36,085 nucleotides of DNA from positions 1-36,085 of the forward strand of contig JANYEU010000426.1 in the NCBI GenBank assembly GCA_025362915.1, written 5' to 3'. Shown in pieces: positions 7,948 to 15,295 of the stretch. A program made the position numbers and the translations under genes. The stretch is from Chitinophagaceae bacterium (GTDB lineage Bacteria; Bacteroidota; Bacteroidia; Chitinophagales; Chitinophagaceae). Position 1 is the stretch's first letter, and the number at the start of each line of letters is the position of its first letter. Under the pieces are notes generated by a model. It was given only the letters and a program-made list of their open reading frames with translations, was not told the origin of the DNA and ran no database searches.

Positions 7948-8533
7948 ACCCTTATATTTTGAATCTTCTTTTGATGCTTATACTGTAAAACCTTATCAAT
8001 ACAAATATATAGTTTGAAAATAAGTATTTATAAAATTATTTAATAAATATTTATTAACCAATTATTTATATAATAAAATTATATGAGTAAACCTAACCTA
8101 CATCCACCCATATCGTCTTTGCCACCCTCTTGACGCAACTTGAGTCTTCGAAGACGCAAGATAAAACTTCGTAAATAATGACTAAATCTTCGTAAAACGT
8201 CCTAAAGCCGCTTATACCTGAGTTTACTCTACACATCTCATAACATAATCTTCTTGAATTATTCCACTATTCTATCGAATCGCCCTTTTTTCTTCGTGAA
8301 CCACTCTTTAATCTTCGAAGATTTACTTCGCGTCTTCGAAGACGCAAGACGCGTCAACCTGCTTTTGAAGTACAGCTGCCTGCTATTTAGTTTGGTAAGG
8401 CAGCATTTAAAGTTGGTATGAGTGGTACCGGTTTCCATCTTCTTGGTAATGGTTGCTGTCGTGAGCTTCCCGAAAGTTTTTTAACTGGAACCCGCTTAGT
8501 TGACAATCTACAGAAACTTTGCCGCAAGATCCC
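7948..8533. other. Gene-free stretch with AT-rich leader and TTCGAAGA palindromes
   Basis: No convincing gene is seen in these 586 bp. The first part (about 8010-8090) is extremely AT-rich and probably holds the msrC promoter. The middle (8139-8355) holds the palindrome cluster listed separately. The last part (8356-8533) has a 7-bp stem GCTGCCT/AGGCAGC (8375-8381 with 8398-8404) and a plus-strand open stretch without a clear start or family match, possibly gene remnants. Confidence 0.6.
8139..8355. repeat. Cluster of TCTTCGAAGA palindromes
   Basis: Three perfect palindromes share the core TCTTCGAAGA: GTCTTCGAAGAC (8144-8155), AATCTTCGAAGATT (8310-8323) and GCGTCTTCGAAGACGC (8330-8345). The 17-base string GTCTTCGAAGACGCAAG occurs twice (8144-8160 and 8332-8348). 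Half-site versions (ACTTCGTAAA, ATCTTCGTAAA, TCTTCGTGAA) lie between, and GACGCGTC (8348-8355) closes the cluster. There is no gene under it, so this could be a binding-site array or decayed repeat DNA. Confidence 0.7.
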
Positions 8534-8719
8534 TCATTCAGAAAAGGGATTACGGTCGGCCACTTGTTGGATATTGAGTTGACTGTTTTCTGCCCTTGTA
8601 ATCATCCCTTCCTGTATTTGTACTTCTACCTCTTTTTTGTAATCCGCCACACGTTGTTTTAGCTCATTGGAAGATACCTTTTTAATCGCTTCTTTTTCTT
8701 TGTTGGTTATAATTGCCAT
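8534..8719 (-). CDS. Small hypothetical protein downstream of mlaD
   Basis: This is a 61-residue charged protein (MAIITNKEKEAIKK at the start, ending ADRNPFSE) with no signal peptide or membrane segment. The middle is helical and Lys/Glu-rich (ELKQRVADYKKEVEVQIQEG) and could form a short coiled coil. It starts 24 bp after the mlaD stop on the same strand, so it is probably the last gene of the Mla operon. I do not recognise the family. Support for coding is the in-operon position, an ATG start and sensible composition; the short length leaves doubt. Confidence 0.6.
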   Translation of the reverse strand: MAIITNKEKEAIKKVSSNELKQRVADYKKEVEVQIQEGMITRAENSQLNIQQVADRNPFSE

Positions 8720-8743
8720 TTTAATTTGATTTGATTACAATTG

Positions 8744-9628
8744 TTATTTAACCCTTGTACTATCATTGACAGGCAATGAATCGACTTTCTTTTTCAAATC
8801 TTGCAGCTTCTTCAAGTCGGCAGCCTTTTTGTCTTCTTCCTTTTTCTTGTTCTTAAAAAAGCCCCTCAATAAGATATTATGTTTTGCGGCTTCCATGTTA
8901 TCGCTCAGTCCTTTTGTACCGGTTTGTAAGTTAGAAATTGTGGAATCGAGCTTATTACCCAGTGTTTCATCGCTCATCAATTTAGATAGTGTACCCTTTC
9001 CATTATTCATCTTTTGTGTAAACTTTGCAAACTCTCCAGAGCTGGTTTGTAGATTTGTGAGCGTTCCTTTTAAGCTGTTAGAAAACTCTTCATCGGTTAT
9101 CAGTTTAGATAAGGCACCCTTACCATTGTTCATTTTAAATGTAAACTGCGCCAATTGCCCCGTAATGATACCTGCATTATCTACACTGGTCTTTACACTT
9201 CTCATTATATCTTCCATTTCGAGAGCACTTCTGGAAGCCAGATAACCATTTTCCCTAATCATACTCTTTGCCTGGGTGCCCGGATATATGGTAAGTACCT
9301 TATCCCCCATCAAACCTTCAGACCCAATACTTGCAGTTGCATCTGTTTTTATAAATTTCTGTAACTCACTTTTTACAATCATATCTACCACAACACAGGT
9401 ATCGGTTATCAATTGTATGTTATCGATAGTACCAATGTTTATGCCCGCAAAGCGTACGTTATTGCCCACTTTTAGGCCACTTACACTCTTAAACTGCGCA
9501 TGCAAGGTAAACGTGGACCCGAATAGGTTTCTTGTCTTTCCTACGAAATAGATGGTGGCAACAAAAAGGAATAGTCCAATTATTACAAACATTCCCAACT
9601 TCCATTCTGACTTAGCTTCATTATTCAT
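8744..9628 (-). CDS. MlaD family protein (MCE domain, lipid transport)
   Basis: This is the membrane-anchored substrate-binding part of an Mla-type lipid ABC transporter. The 294-residue product has one N-terminal membrane helix (GMFVIIGLFLFVATIYFVG, about 12-30), then an MCE domain (about 38-118) with FKSVSGLKVGNNVRFAGINI and GSEGLMGDKVLTI. The C-terminal part is a helical extension containing a 41-residue internal repeat starting KMNNGKG at 165 and 206. The end is Lys-rich and charged (KKKEEDKKAADLKKLQDLKKK). MCE proteins form hexameric rings that pass phospholipids between the membranes. It is third in the mlaE-mlaF-mlaD order; no MlaC or MlaB is present nearby. Confidence 0.93.
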   Translation of the reverse strand: MNNEAKSEWKLGMFVIIGLFLFVATIYFVGKTRNLFGSTFTLHAQFKSVSGLKVGNNVRFAGINIGTIDNIQLITDTCVVVDMIVKSELQKFIKTDATASIGSEGLMGDKVLTIYPGTQAKSMIRENGYLASRSALEMEDIMRSVKTSVDNAGIITGQLAQFTFKMNNGKGALSKLITDEEFSNSLKGTLTNLQTSSGEFAKFTQKMNNGKGTLSKLMSDETLGNKLDSTISNLQTGTKGLSDNMEAAKHNILLRGFFKNKKKEEDKKAADLKKLQDLKKKVDSLPVNDSTRVK

Positions 9629-9682
9629 TTTAAATATTTTTATTTGTTTATTAATAACTTTAACTGTGTTTGTTATTGTAGC

Positions 9683-10453
9683 CTATACAAAGAAAGAATG
9701 TATCCATTCGTCCTTGCTGCTCTCTAATTCTTCATAACTTCCTTCCTTGTATATGGTGCCATCCCTCAAAATTGCCAACCTATCCGCCGTAAGTTTTGCG
9801 CAAGCCATATCGTGTGTTATTATCACCGATGTAGTCTTGTTCTTTTTTTGAATGGAAAGAATCAACTCACTTATCTCTCTTGATGTGATAGGATCCAACC
9901 CTGTGGTAGGCTCATCATACAAGATAATTTCTGGCTTTAGGATAAGGGTGCGGGCAAGACCAATCCTTTTACGCATACCACCAGATAACTCGGAGGGCAT
10001 CTTATCAATGGAAGCGAGTAATCCTACATCGTTCAAAGCCTCTTCAACAGTTTTATTAATTTCTTTGGGAGATAGTTCTTTCGAATGCCTTTTTAAAGGG
10101 AATTCCAAGTTCTCCCTTACGGTCATGGAATCGTACAATGCGGCATTCTGGAAAAGAAAACCCATCCTTAACCTTGCCTTATTTAGTTGCACCGCATCGA
10201 GTTTGGCAATGTCTTCATCAAAAACGGTTAATACGCCCTCATCGGCAACAACCAATCCTACCAAACACTTAATGGTAATAGACTTTCCTGAACCAGACTT
10301 ACCCAACAAAACGAGGTTTTCCCCCTTTTTTACATGTAGGTTCACCCCTTTAAGTACGTCATTTCCCGCTCCGAAGGATTTGTACAGCCCCTCTATATTT
10401 ATAACATTTGGGCTGCTATCTCTATTATCAATATTTGCGTTTGGCGTTATCAT
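9683..10453 (-). CDS. Mla-type ABC transporter ATP-binding protein
   Basis: This 256-residue ATPase drives the lipid transporter. It shows Walker A GKSGSGKS (51-58), a Q-loop (LFQNAALYDSMTV), signature LSGGM (156-160), Walker B IILYDEP (176-182) and the switch His (IITHDM). The pattern MRKRIGLARTL after the signature and the phrase LFQNAALYDSMTVRENLEFPL are typical of MlaF-type ATPases rather than metabolite importers. Its ATG overlaps the stop of the permease gene by 4 bases (ATGA), a sign of coupled translation, and the MCE gene follows 54 bp downstream. Confidence 0.95.
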   Translation of the reverse strand: MITPNANIDNRDSSPNVINIEGLYKSFGAGNDVLKGVNLHVKKGENLVLLGKSGSGKSITIKCLVGLVVADEGVLTVFDEDIAKLDAVQLNKARLRMGFLFQNAALYDSMTVRENLEFPLKRHSKELSPKEINKTVEEALNDVGLLASIDKMPSELSGGMRKRIGLARTLILKPEIILYDEPTTGLDPITSREISELILSIQKKNKTTSVIITHDMACAKLTADRLAILRDGTIYKEGSYEELESSKDEWIHSFFV

Positions 10454-11214
10454 GAGTTAGTAATAAGATCGGTAAATTGAACGGCAATCATGTCTATTAT
10501 AAAAATGGCAAGCGAGGCGACCACTACAGCAGAATTAGCTGCCTTACCGACGCTCTCTGTACCATTTGCAGCAGTAAAGCCCTTATAACACCCAATCATA
10601 CCTATGAAAAATCCAAAAAACAATGTCTTGATTGTTGCCGGTATGAAGTCTATATATTCCAGTGTTTCTAAAATTTGTGAGACATACCTAAAAATACTGA
10701 TGCTGCTATGGATATTCATACCCATAAATCCACCAAAAACGCCAATGGCATCGGCAAAGATCACCAATAAAGGAACCATCAACGTTGTGGCCAATACCCT
10801 TGTAACTACCAGATATTTGAAAGGGTTGATGGCGGATACCTCCATGGCATCTATCTGTTCGGTAACTTTCATAGACCCTAGTTCTGCACCAATGCCAGAA
10901 GATATTTTACCTGCACAAATGAGTGCGGTGATTATGGGTGCCACTTCTTTTATTAATGACAGGGCAACCATGCCTGGCAGCCATGCTTCTGCACCAAACT
11001 TAACCAATGTGGGCCGGGATTGAAGGGTGAGTACCAAGCCCATTATAAACCCGGTGATGGCTACCAATGGGAAAGCCTTGTATCCCAATAGATAACACTG
11101 CTTGATAAACTCTCTTATTTCGAAAGGAGATTTTATCACCTCTTTCCAGAAGCTGATGGAGAAACGGGCTACATCTCCGATAATGCTACAAATATTTTTT
11201 AAATATGCTGTCAC
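10450..11214 (-). CDS. MlaE family lipid ABC transporter permease
   Basis: This 254-residue integral membrane protein with about five or six membrane helices matches the MlaE/YrbE permease family. Typical regions are YKAFPLVAITGFIMGLVLTLQ, the cytoplasmic coupling stretch GAELGSMKVTEQIDAMEVSA (family-defining), and YKGFTAANGTESVGKAANSA near the C-terminus. It moves phospholipids at the inner membrane together with the ATPase and MCE protein encoded next. The start appears to be GTG: an in-frame stop lies about 30 bases upstream with no ATG between. It is the first gene of the operon. Confidence 0.94.
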   Translation of the reverse strand: MTAYLKNICSIIGDVARFSISFWKEVIKSPFEIREFIKQCYLLGYKAFPLVAITGFIMGLVLTLQSRPTLVKFGAEAWLPGMVALSLIKEVAPIITALICAGKISSGIGAELGSMKVTEQIDAMEVSAINPFKYLVVTRVLATTLMVPLLVIFADAIGVFGGFMGMNIHSSISIFRYVSQILETLEYIDFIPATIKTLFFGFFIGMIGCYKGFTAANGTESVGKAANSAVVVASLAIFIIDMIAVQFTDLITNS

Positions 11215-11298
11215 AGTTGGCGGTATTTTAAATTGAGTATTTATTCATTTTCATAAAGTTAACAATTACTTTGCCATAAAATGTCCTTTTACAAAAGC

Positions 11299-11649
11299 CT
11301 ATTGCTGAACTGCATTAATATTTTCAGTATGTGTAATCTTGATTCTAGTATTTGCAAACAATGTATTTTGTTTAAGAATATGATAGAGCTTGACTTTGGA
11401 ATAATTAGGACCAAATAAAATCAACTCTTTGCAATTGTGCAAGGCACTTTCCAGCTCTTTTAAATAGGCAGTTTGTAATGTTTGTTGCTTAAATAACCCC
11501 TTGGTTTCCATGTGCGCCATTACCAACTCATCATGATGCTTATCTAGGTTAGAATCGATGATTACTGAGGTAATTAGTTCCGATGTAAATTCAATTAGGT
11601 TTGCGAAAGAATGGTTCATCCATACGCCTATACTTCTAGTTATTATCAT
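11299..11649 (-). CDS. Small eRF1/translational-machinery-like protein
   Basis: The 116-residue soluble protein has two patches that recall the bacterial eRF1-like (BAERF or 'translational machinery protein') group: IGVWMNHSFANLIEF at the start and LILFGPNYSKVKLYHIL in the second half. In that group these correspond to a WxDxxxA-type strand and an 'eVLLFGPGxAKxxL' loop. Such proteins have an archaeal release-factor-like fold; their role is unproven and probably tied to stress or ribosome rescue. The gene lies 24 bp after the glycosyltransferase on the same strand and is likely co-transcribed. The family call is from memory of motifs and is tentative, but coding is likely. Confidence 0.68.
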   Translation of the reverse strand: MIITRSIGVWMNHSFANLIEFTSELITSVIIDSNLDKHHDELVMAHMETKGLFKQQTLQTAYLKELESALHNCKELILFGPNYSKVKLYHILKQNTLFANTRIKITHTENINAVQQ

Positions 11650-11673
11650 TTCTGTCCTTTTTATTAAAATAAT

Positions 11674-14055
11674 TTATGCGTATACCGTTTGGCTATCAAC
11701 CAAGTGCTTAGGAAGCATTTTCAATTGTTTTCCTTTTAAATATTTCTCAATTGTTAACCTCGCCATCAAATAACTGACTGTTGATTCTGCGCCTTCATTC
11801 AAGTTTACATAATTTTCTTCCAAGCCATCATAGCAACTACCGGTGCAGGGATTGTATATAATTTGGTGAAGGTGATTTGCCCCAAGAAACCAATTAAATG
11901 CAGTTTCCATCTTTAACTTGTAATCATAGTTCTTGAATACTTCGTAAAATTTACTCAAGGCAAGAATGGTATAAGCAACATCAATTGGTTGCTCCTCTCC
12001 TATTGTTTCAAGTGTAACAGCATCGGCATGTGCCCTTTTCAACCAACCTTTATTTGATTTCACCTTGATATGGCCATCCTTAAATATTTTTGACAAAAGA
12101 AAGTCGAAGGATTTTTTGGCAATATCCTTATAAACTTGATTTCCAGAATCTAGACAAGCACATAACAAAGCCTCTGGCAAAATACTGTTTGCATAAGTTA
12201 GATAGCTTTCGAACCATTGCCATTCCGGCATCGACTCGTGTCTATACATTTGCACCAATCTCTCTGCCATATCTCTTATTATTTCTGCATTTGCTTCCGA
12301 CCAATGGAATGTATTGCTATAGTACAAGCCCTTTATAATAAAAGCCATTGCACGTGTAGAGTGAATTTTAGAAACATTTCGTAAAGCCAGAAGTAGTGTT
12401 AGTTCAGCATCCTTAACAATAAATTTTGACTCTTTAGGAATCATCTCACTTATAGATATTAAATAACCTAGAGCCCAAATGGCGCGTCCATTTGAATACT
12501 CCAGATTGGTGGTTTGATTCTGATTTATAAACTGTTTCCCTTCATTAACATAATTCAAGAAATTGCCTTCTGCCTGCAGACAATATTTAATAAATTGATA
12601 GTATTTATTAATCTCTATTAAATCCTCCTCATCTTTCGTCAATTCGTAATGAAGACAGATGACTATCATTGCCCTTGCATTATCATCCAAGGTATATCCT
12701 GACTCAATATCTGGTTGACTAATGGTAGCAAACTGAATCATACCAAAATCCGTGGTCATCCTTTTAACGTGTTTTAGATTTACTATTGGCGAATTATAAT
12801 ATAAATAGACCTGCCTTGTTCCAATCTTTTCAAACAACATGGCATGTGCAATGGCAGCATTTTCCCAAGCAGTTGATGCCATTCTATGAAGCCCATTTGA
12901 ACTTATATCCTTCCTCAACCTTTCATCTTTCAGTAAAGTGATTACAGCCTTAGAAAGCTCTTCAGGATTTTCAAAATCCACTATCACACCAGCATCTCTT
13001 GCCAATACTTCTTTTGCATGAGGAATAGGTGTTGATATTACTGGGCAACCACTACTGATGGCATAAGAAAAAGTACCACTAACTGCCTGATTCCTATCCT
13101 TGGAGGTAAATAGATAGATGTCAGTTAATTGCAAATACTCAAGTAAGTCGTGTAAAGGCAAACAGCGATTAATAAATTTCACATTCTGTTCCAGATGCAT
13201 ACTCGCGACCTTTACTTCGAGCATGTTGCGGTACTTTTCTCCTTCATGCCTTATTACTTCAGGGTGTGTTTTACCAATAATTAAAAAAAGAATTTCTGGA
13301 TATTGCTTTACAATGGCAGGCAAAGCATCAAGTGTTGTTTCAATACTTTTTCCTGAACTTAATAACCCAAAAGTTGACAATATCTTTTTATCTGAGAAAT
13401 GGTATTTCTGTTTCAAGAACGCAACATCAGAATGAGACACCAAATGAGCGCCATGTGGAATGACAGTAATTTTCTTTTTAATGATACCATAATCATTAAC
13501 CAATATTTCAGCAGAAGTATTAGTCATGACTATTATTGACTCTGCGATGGTACTCATTTGTTTTACCTGTTCCTTTAGTTCTTTAATCGGATTAGGTAAT
13601 ACCGTATGAAAAACAATAATAATTGGTTTGGCAACCAATTGTAGAAAGGTTTCGAAATCACTTTTGTTTTTATCAAAGAACCCAAACTCATGTTGAATCA
13701 TAATCAACTGAATTGCCTCATTTTCATTTATTGCTTTTGCCAATACGGCAAATGCATCTGGCAAATCTGGATTTAAGGTGTATTTTATTTCCTCCATATA
13801 ATCATGCTTCTCGCTATTAGATTCCAGAGGGCAAATACTTAGTTTAAAAGAATGACTAAACTTATTCTTTAATGCCTTTATTAAGTCTTGAGAATAGGTT
13901 GCAATTCCACACTCCCTTGGAGGATATGATGTTATAAACAGGATTTCTGGCAAAGCACTTTCCAGATTATGAGACCAACCTTCATTAATATCATTTGTAT
14001 TAAAATGACCTTTTATCGGCAAGTTATTCTCTTTTGTAATTATATGATTATTCAT
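11674..14055 (-). CDS. GT4 glycosyltransferase fused to a C-terminal alpha/alpha-toroid domain
   Basis: This 793-residue protein has two parts. Residues about 30-420 form a GT-B glycosyltransferase of family 4: ILFITSYPPRECGIATYSQDL (split across the first strand-helix), HEFGFF, TFGLLSSGKSIETTLDALP, IIGKTHPEV, and the donor-site region with SSGCPVISTPIPHAKEVL. Residues about 440-790 are helical with repeating Trp/Tyr and Asp patterns (SGYTLDDNARAMIV, NGRAIWALGYLI, EWQWFESYLTYANSILPEAL, LNEGAESTVSYLMA), resembling an alpha/alpha-toroid as in several glycosidases. Its ATG overlaps the GH130 stop codon by 8 bp, so the two are translationally linked. A shared role in making or turning over a beta-mannoside is plausible. 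There is no signal peptide, so action is cytosolic. Confidence 0.92.
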   Translation of the reverse strand: MNNHIITKENNLPIKGHFNTNDINEGWSHNLESALPEILFITSYPPRECGIATYSQDLIKALKNKFSHSFKLSICPLESNSEKHDYMEEIKYTLNPDLPDAFAVLAKAINENEAIQLIMIQHEFGFFDKNKSDFETFLQLVAKPIIIVFHTVLPNPIKELKEQVKQMSTIAESIIVMTNTSAEILVNDYGIIKKKITVIPHGAHLVSHSDVAFLKQKYHFSDKKILSTFGLLSSGKSIETTLDALPAIVKQYPEILFLIIGKTHPEVIRHEGEKYRNMLEVKVASMHLEQNVKFINRCLPLHDLLEYLQLTDIYLFTSKDRNQAVSGTFSYAISSGCPVISTPIPHAKEVLARDAGVIVDFENPEELSKAVITLLKDERLRKDISSNGLHRMASTAWENAAIAHAMLFEKIGTRQVYLYYNSPIVNLKHVKRMTTDFGMIQFATISQPDIESGYTLDDNARAMIVICLHYELTKDEEDLIEINKYYQFIKYCLQAEGNFLNYVNEGKQFINQNQTTNLEYSNGRAIWALGYLISISEMIPKESKFIVKDAELTLLLALRNVSKIHSTRAMAFIIKGLYYSNTFHWSEANAEIIRDMAERLVQMYRHESMPEWQWFESYLTYANSILPEALLCACLDSGNQVYKDIAKKSFDFLLSKIFKDGHIKVKSNKGWLKRAHADAVTLETIGEEQPIDVAYTILALSKFYEVFKNYDYKLKMETAFNWFLGANHLHQIIYNPCTGSCYDGLEENYVNLNEGAESTVSYLMARLTIEKYLKGKQLKMLPKHLVDSQTVYA

Positions 14056-14290
14056 CGTTTTTAGTGTATAGCACCAATTCTTTTAATAACCCAGACAAGC
14101 TTAAGGAAGCACAGGCAATTTGTTCATCTGCCGCTCCATAATAGATATACAAAGTGTCATCTACCACTAATGTTCCCGTGGGAAAGCATACGTTATTAAC
14201 TTCTCCATTCAACTCCCACTCTTCTTCTGGTTTAAAGAGTGGATGTGGTAATCTTGCTAATTCTTTCAATGGATTTCCCAAGTCCAACAA
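14048..14290 (-). pseudogene. GH130 C-terminal fragment (separated by frameshift)
   Basis: This 80-residue stretch is the end of a GH130 phosphorylase/hydrolase, not a separate gene. It begins in the middle of a conserved segment (LLDLGNPLKELARLPHPLF) and carries the family's late motifs VNNVCFPTGT and YIYYGAADEQIACASLSL. Shifting frame once in the AAA run at 14303-14305 joins it to the upstream fragment and restores GYVY, then ACAALLDLGNP. The joined product would be about 345 residues, normal for the family. As it stands, this part is translated only if a frameshift occurs or if the missing base is a sequence error. Confidence 0.85.
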
Positions 14291-15084
14291 TGCAGCGCAG
14301 GCAAATAAACGTACCCTTTAACGGTATCGTGCACACCATGATAAATCAACAACCAACCATCCGCCGTTTCTATTGGAGGGCAACCCCCACCAATGTAACT
14401 TACTTCATGTTCATGTTTTGGAGAGAGTACTATGTTATGGTGTATATGTAGAAAATAATGCTGCCAAAATTCTGTAGTCAATTCTTTGTCATTTACACTT
14501 ACCAATTGAATATCTGGCTTAATACGATGTATAAAAACCAACTTGCCATTTATTCTCCCTGGAAAAAAGATTACGTTTTTATCCCATACAAATATTTTCT
14601 TGCCATCTCTTTCTGAAATATGTCCAAGATCATTGTAGCGTATATACTTATCATTCAGTGTTCCTTTGGCCGACGCTAGCCTTATGAATTCATCATAAGC
14701 AATTTGGGGTACAATTATTCCAATCGTATGCCAATGGATTAAATCTTCTGAAATAGCCAATACCCCCAATGCATTAACACCATCATAGCCAGTGTAAGTC
14801 AAGTAATAAATATCGTCTATTTTCGTAATTCTTGGATCTTCAGCACCATGTGTCTCATAATCACATTGAGGAAAAATGGTAGGTACATCCATCCGTTCTC
14901 CTACCATTAATGGGCTTGATAGTTGGCAATAACCTATGCTAGAGTAATTTCCTTTTGCAACAGCCCTGTAAAACATATGTAAGCTGCCACCGTCACTAAT
15001 AACCGCAGGATTCAATACTCCTTCATTCTCAAAACCCAATGCTGTTTTTTTTAAAAGAATACCTTCTTTCTTTAGCTCTATCAT
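14266..15084 (-). pseudogene. GH130 glycosidase/phosphorylase, N-terminal part (frameshifted)
   Basis: This frame codes for 272 residues of a GH130 enzyme, the family of inverting beta-mannoside phosphorylases. It shows the five-blade propeller signatures: GVLNPAVI (about 22-29), MFYRAVAKGNYSSIGY, AEDPRIT (81-87, with the conserved Asp83 expected to be the catalytic acid), YYLTYTGYDG, GGGCPPIE and WLLIYHGVHD. The frame then breaks: the last 12 residues (after GYVY) do not fit the family, and the proper continuation lies in another frame (14048-14290). One missing base in an A/T run near 14303-14305 explains it. It heads an operon with the GT4 fusion. It has no signal peptide, so the substrate would be cytosolic. 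Confidence 0.88.
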
Positions 15085-15166
15085 AACCCGTTTGTTTACA
15101 CTTCTATTTTATTTGAACTTCGTGTATAACCAGATATGGATTCTTTCCTTTTTCCAGATACACTCT

Positions 15167-15216
15167 ATTGTCAACCGAGGCAATCCTATGGCAACCGAGG
15201 CAATCCTATTGACAAT
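15167..15216. repeat. Tandem 20-bp repeat bounded by an inverted ATTGTCAA
   Basis: CAACCGAGGCAATCCTAT occurs twice at a 20-bp spacing (15172-15189 and 15192-15209). The pair is bounded by ATTGTCAA (15167-15174) and its complement TTGACAAT (15209-15216). It lies about 80 bp upstream of the GH130 start and downstream of the OmpA terminator, so it could be an operator for the GH130 operon. Confidence 0.6.
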
Positions 15217-15227
15217 GGAATGATAGT

Positions 15228-15255
15228 AAAAAAGGGCTGTATATTTCAACAGCCC
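15228..15255 (-). terminator. Rho-independent terminator of the OmpA-family gene
   Basis: On the minus strand GGGCTGT, an 8-base loop, then ACAGCCC is followed by six T. It lies about 40 bp past the OmpA stop and separates that gene from the GH130 operon. Confidence 0.85.
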
Positions 15256-15295
15256 CTAACCTAACAACTAAACAAACTTCTTTATTGCTATATCA

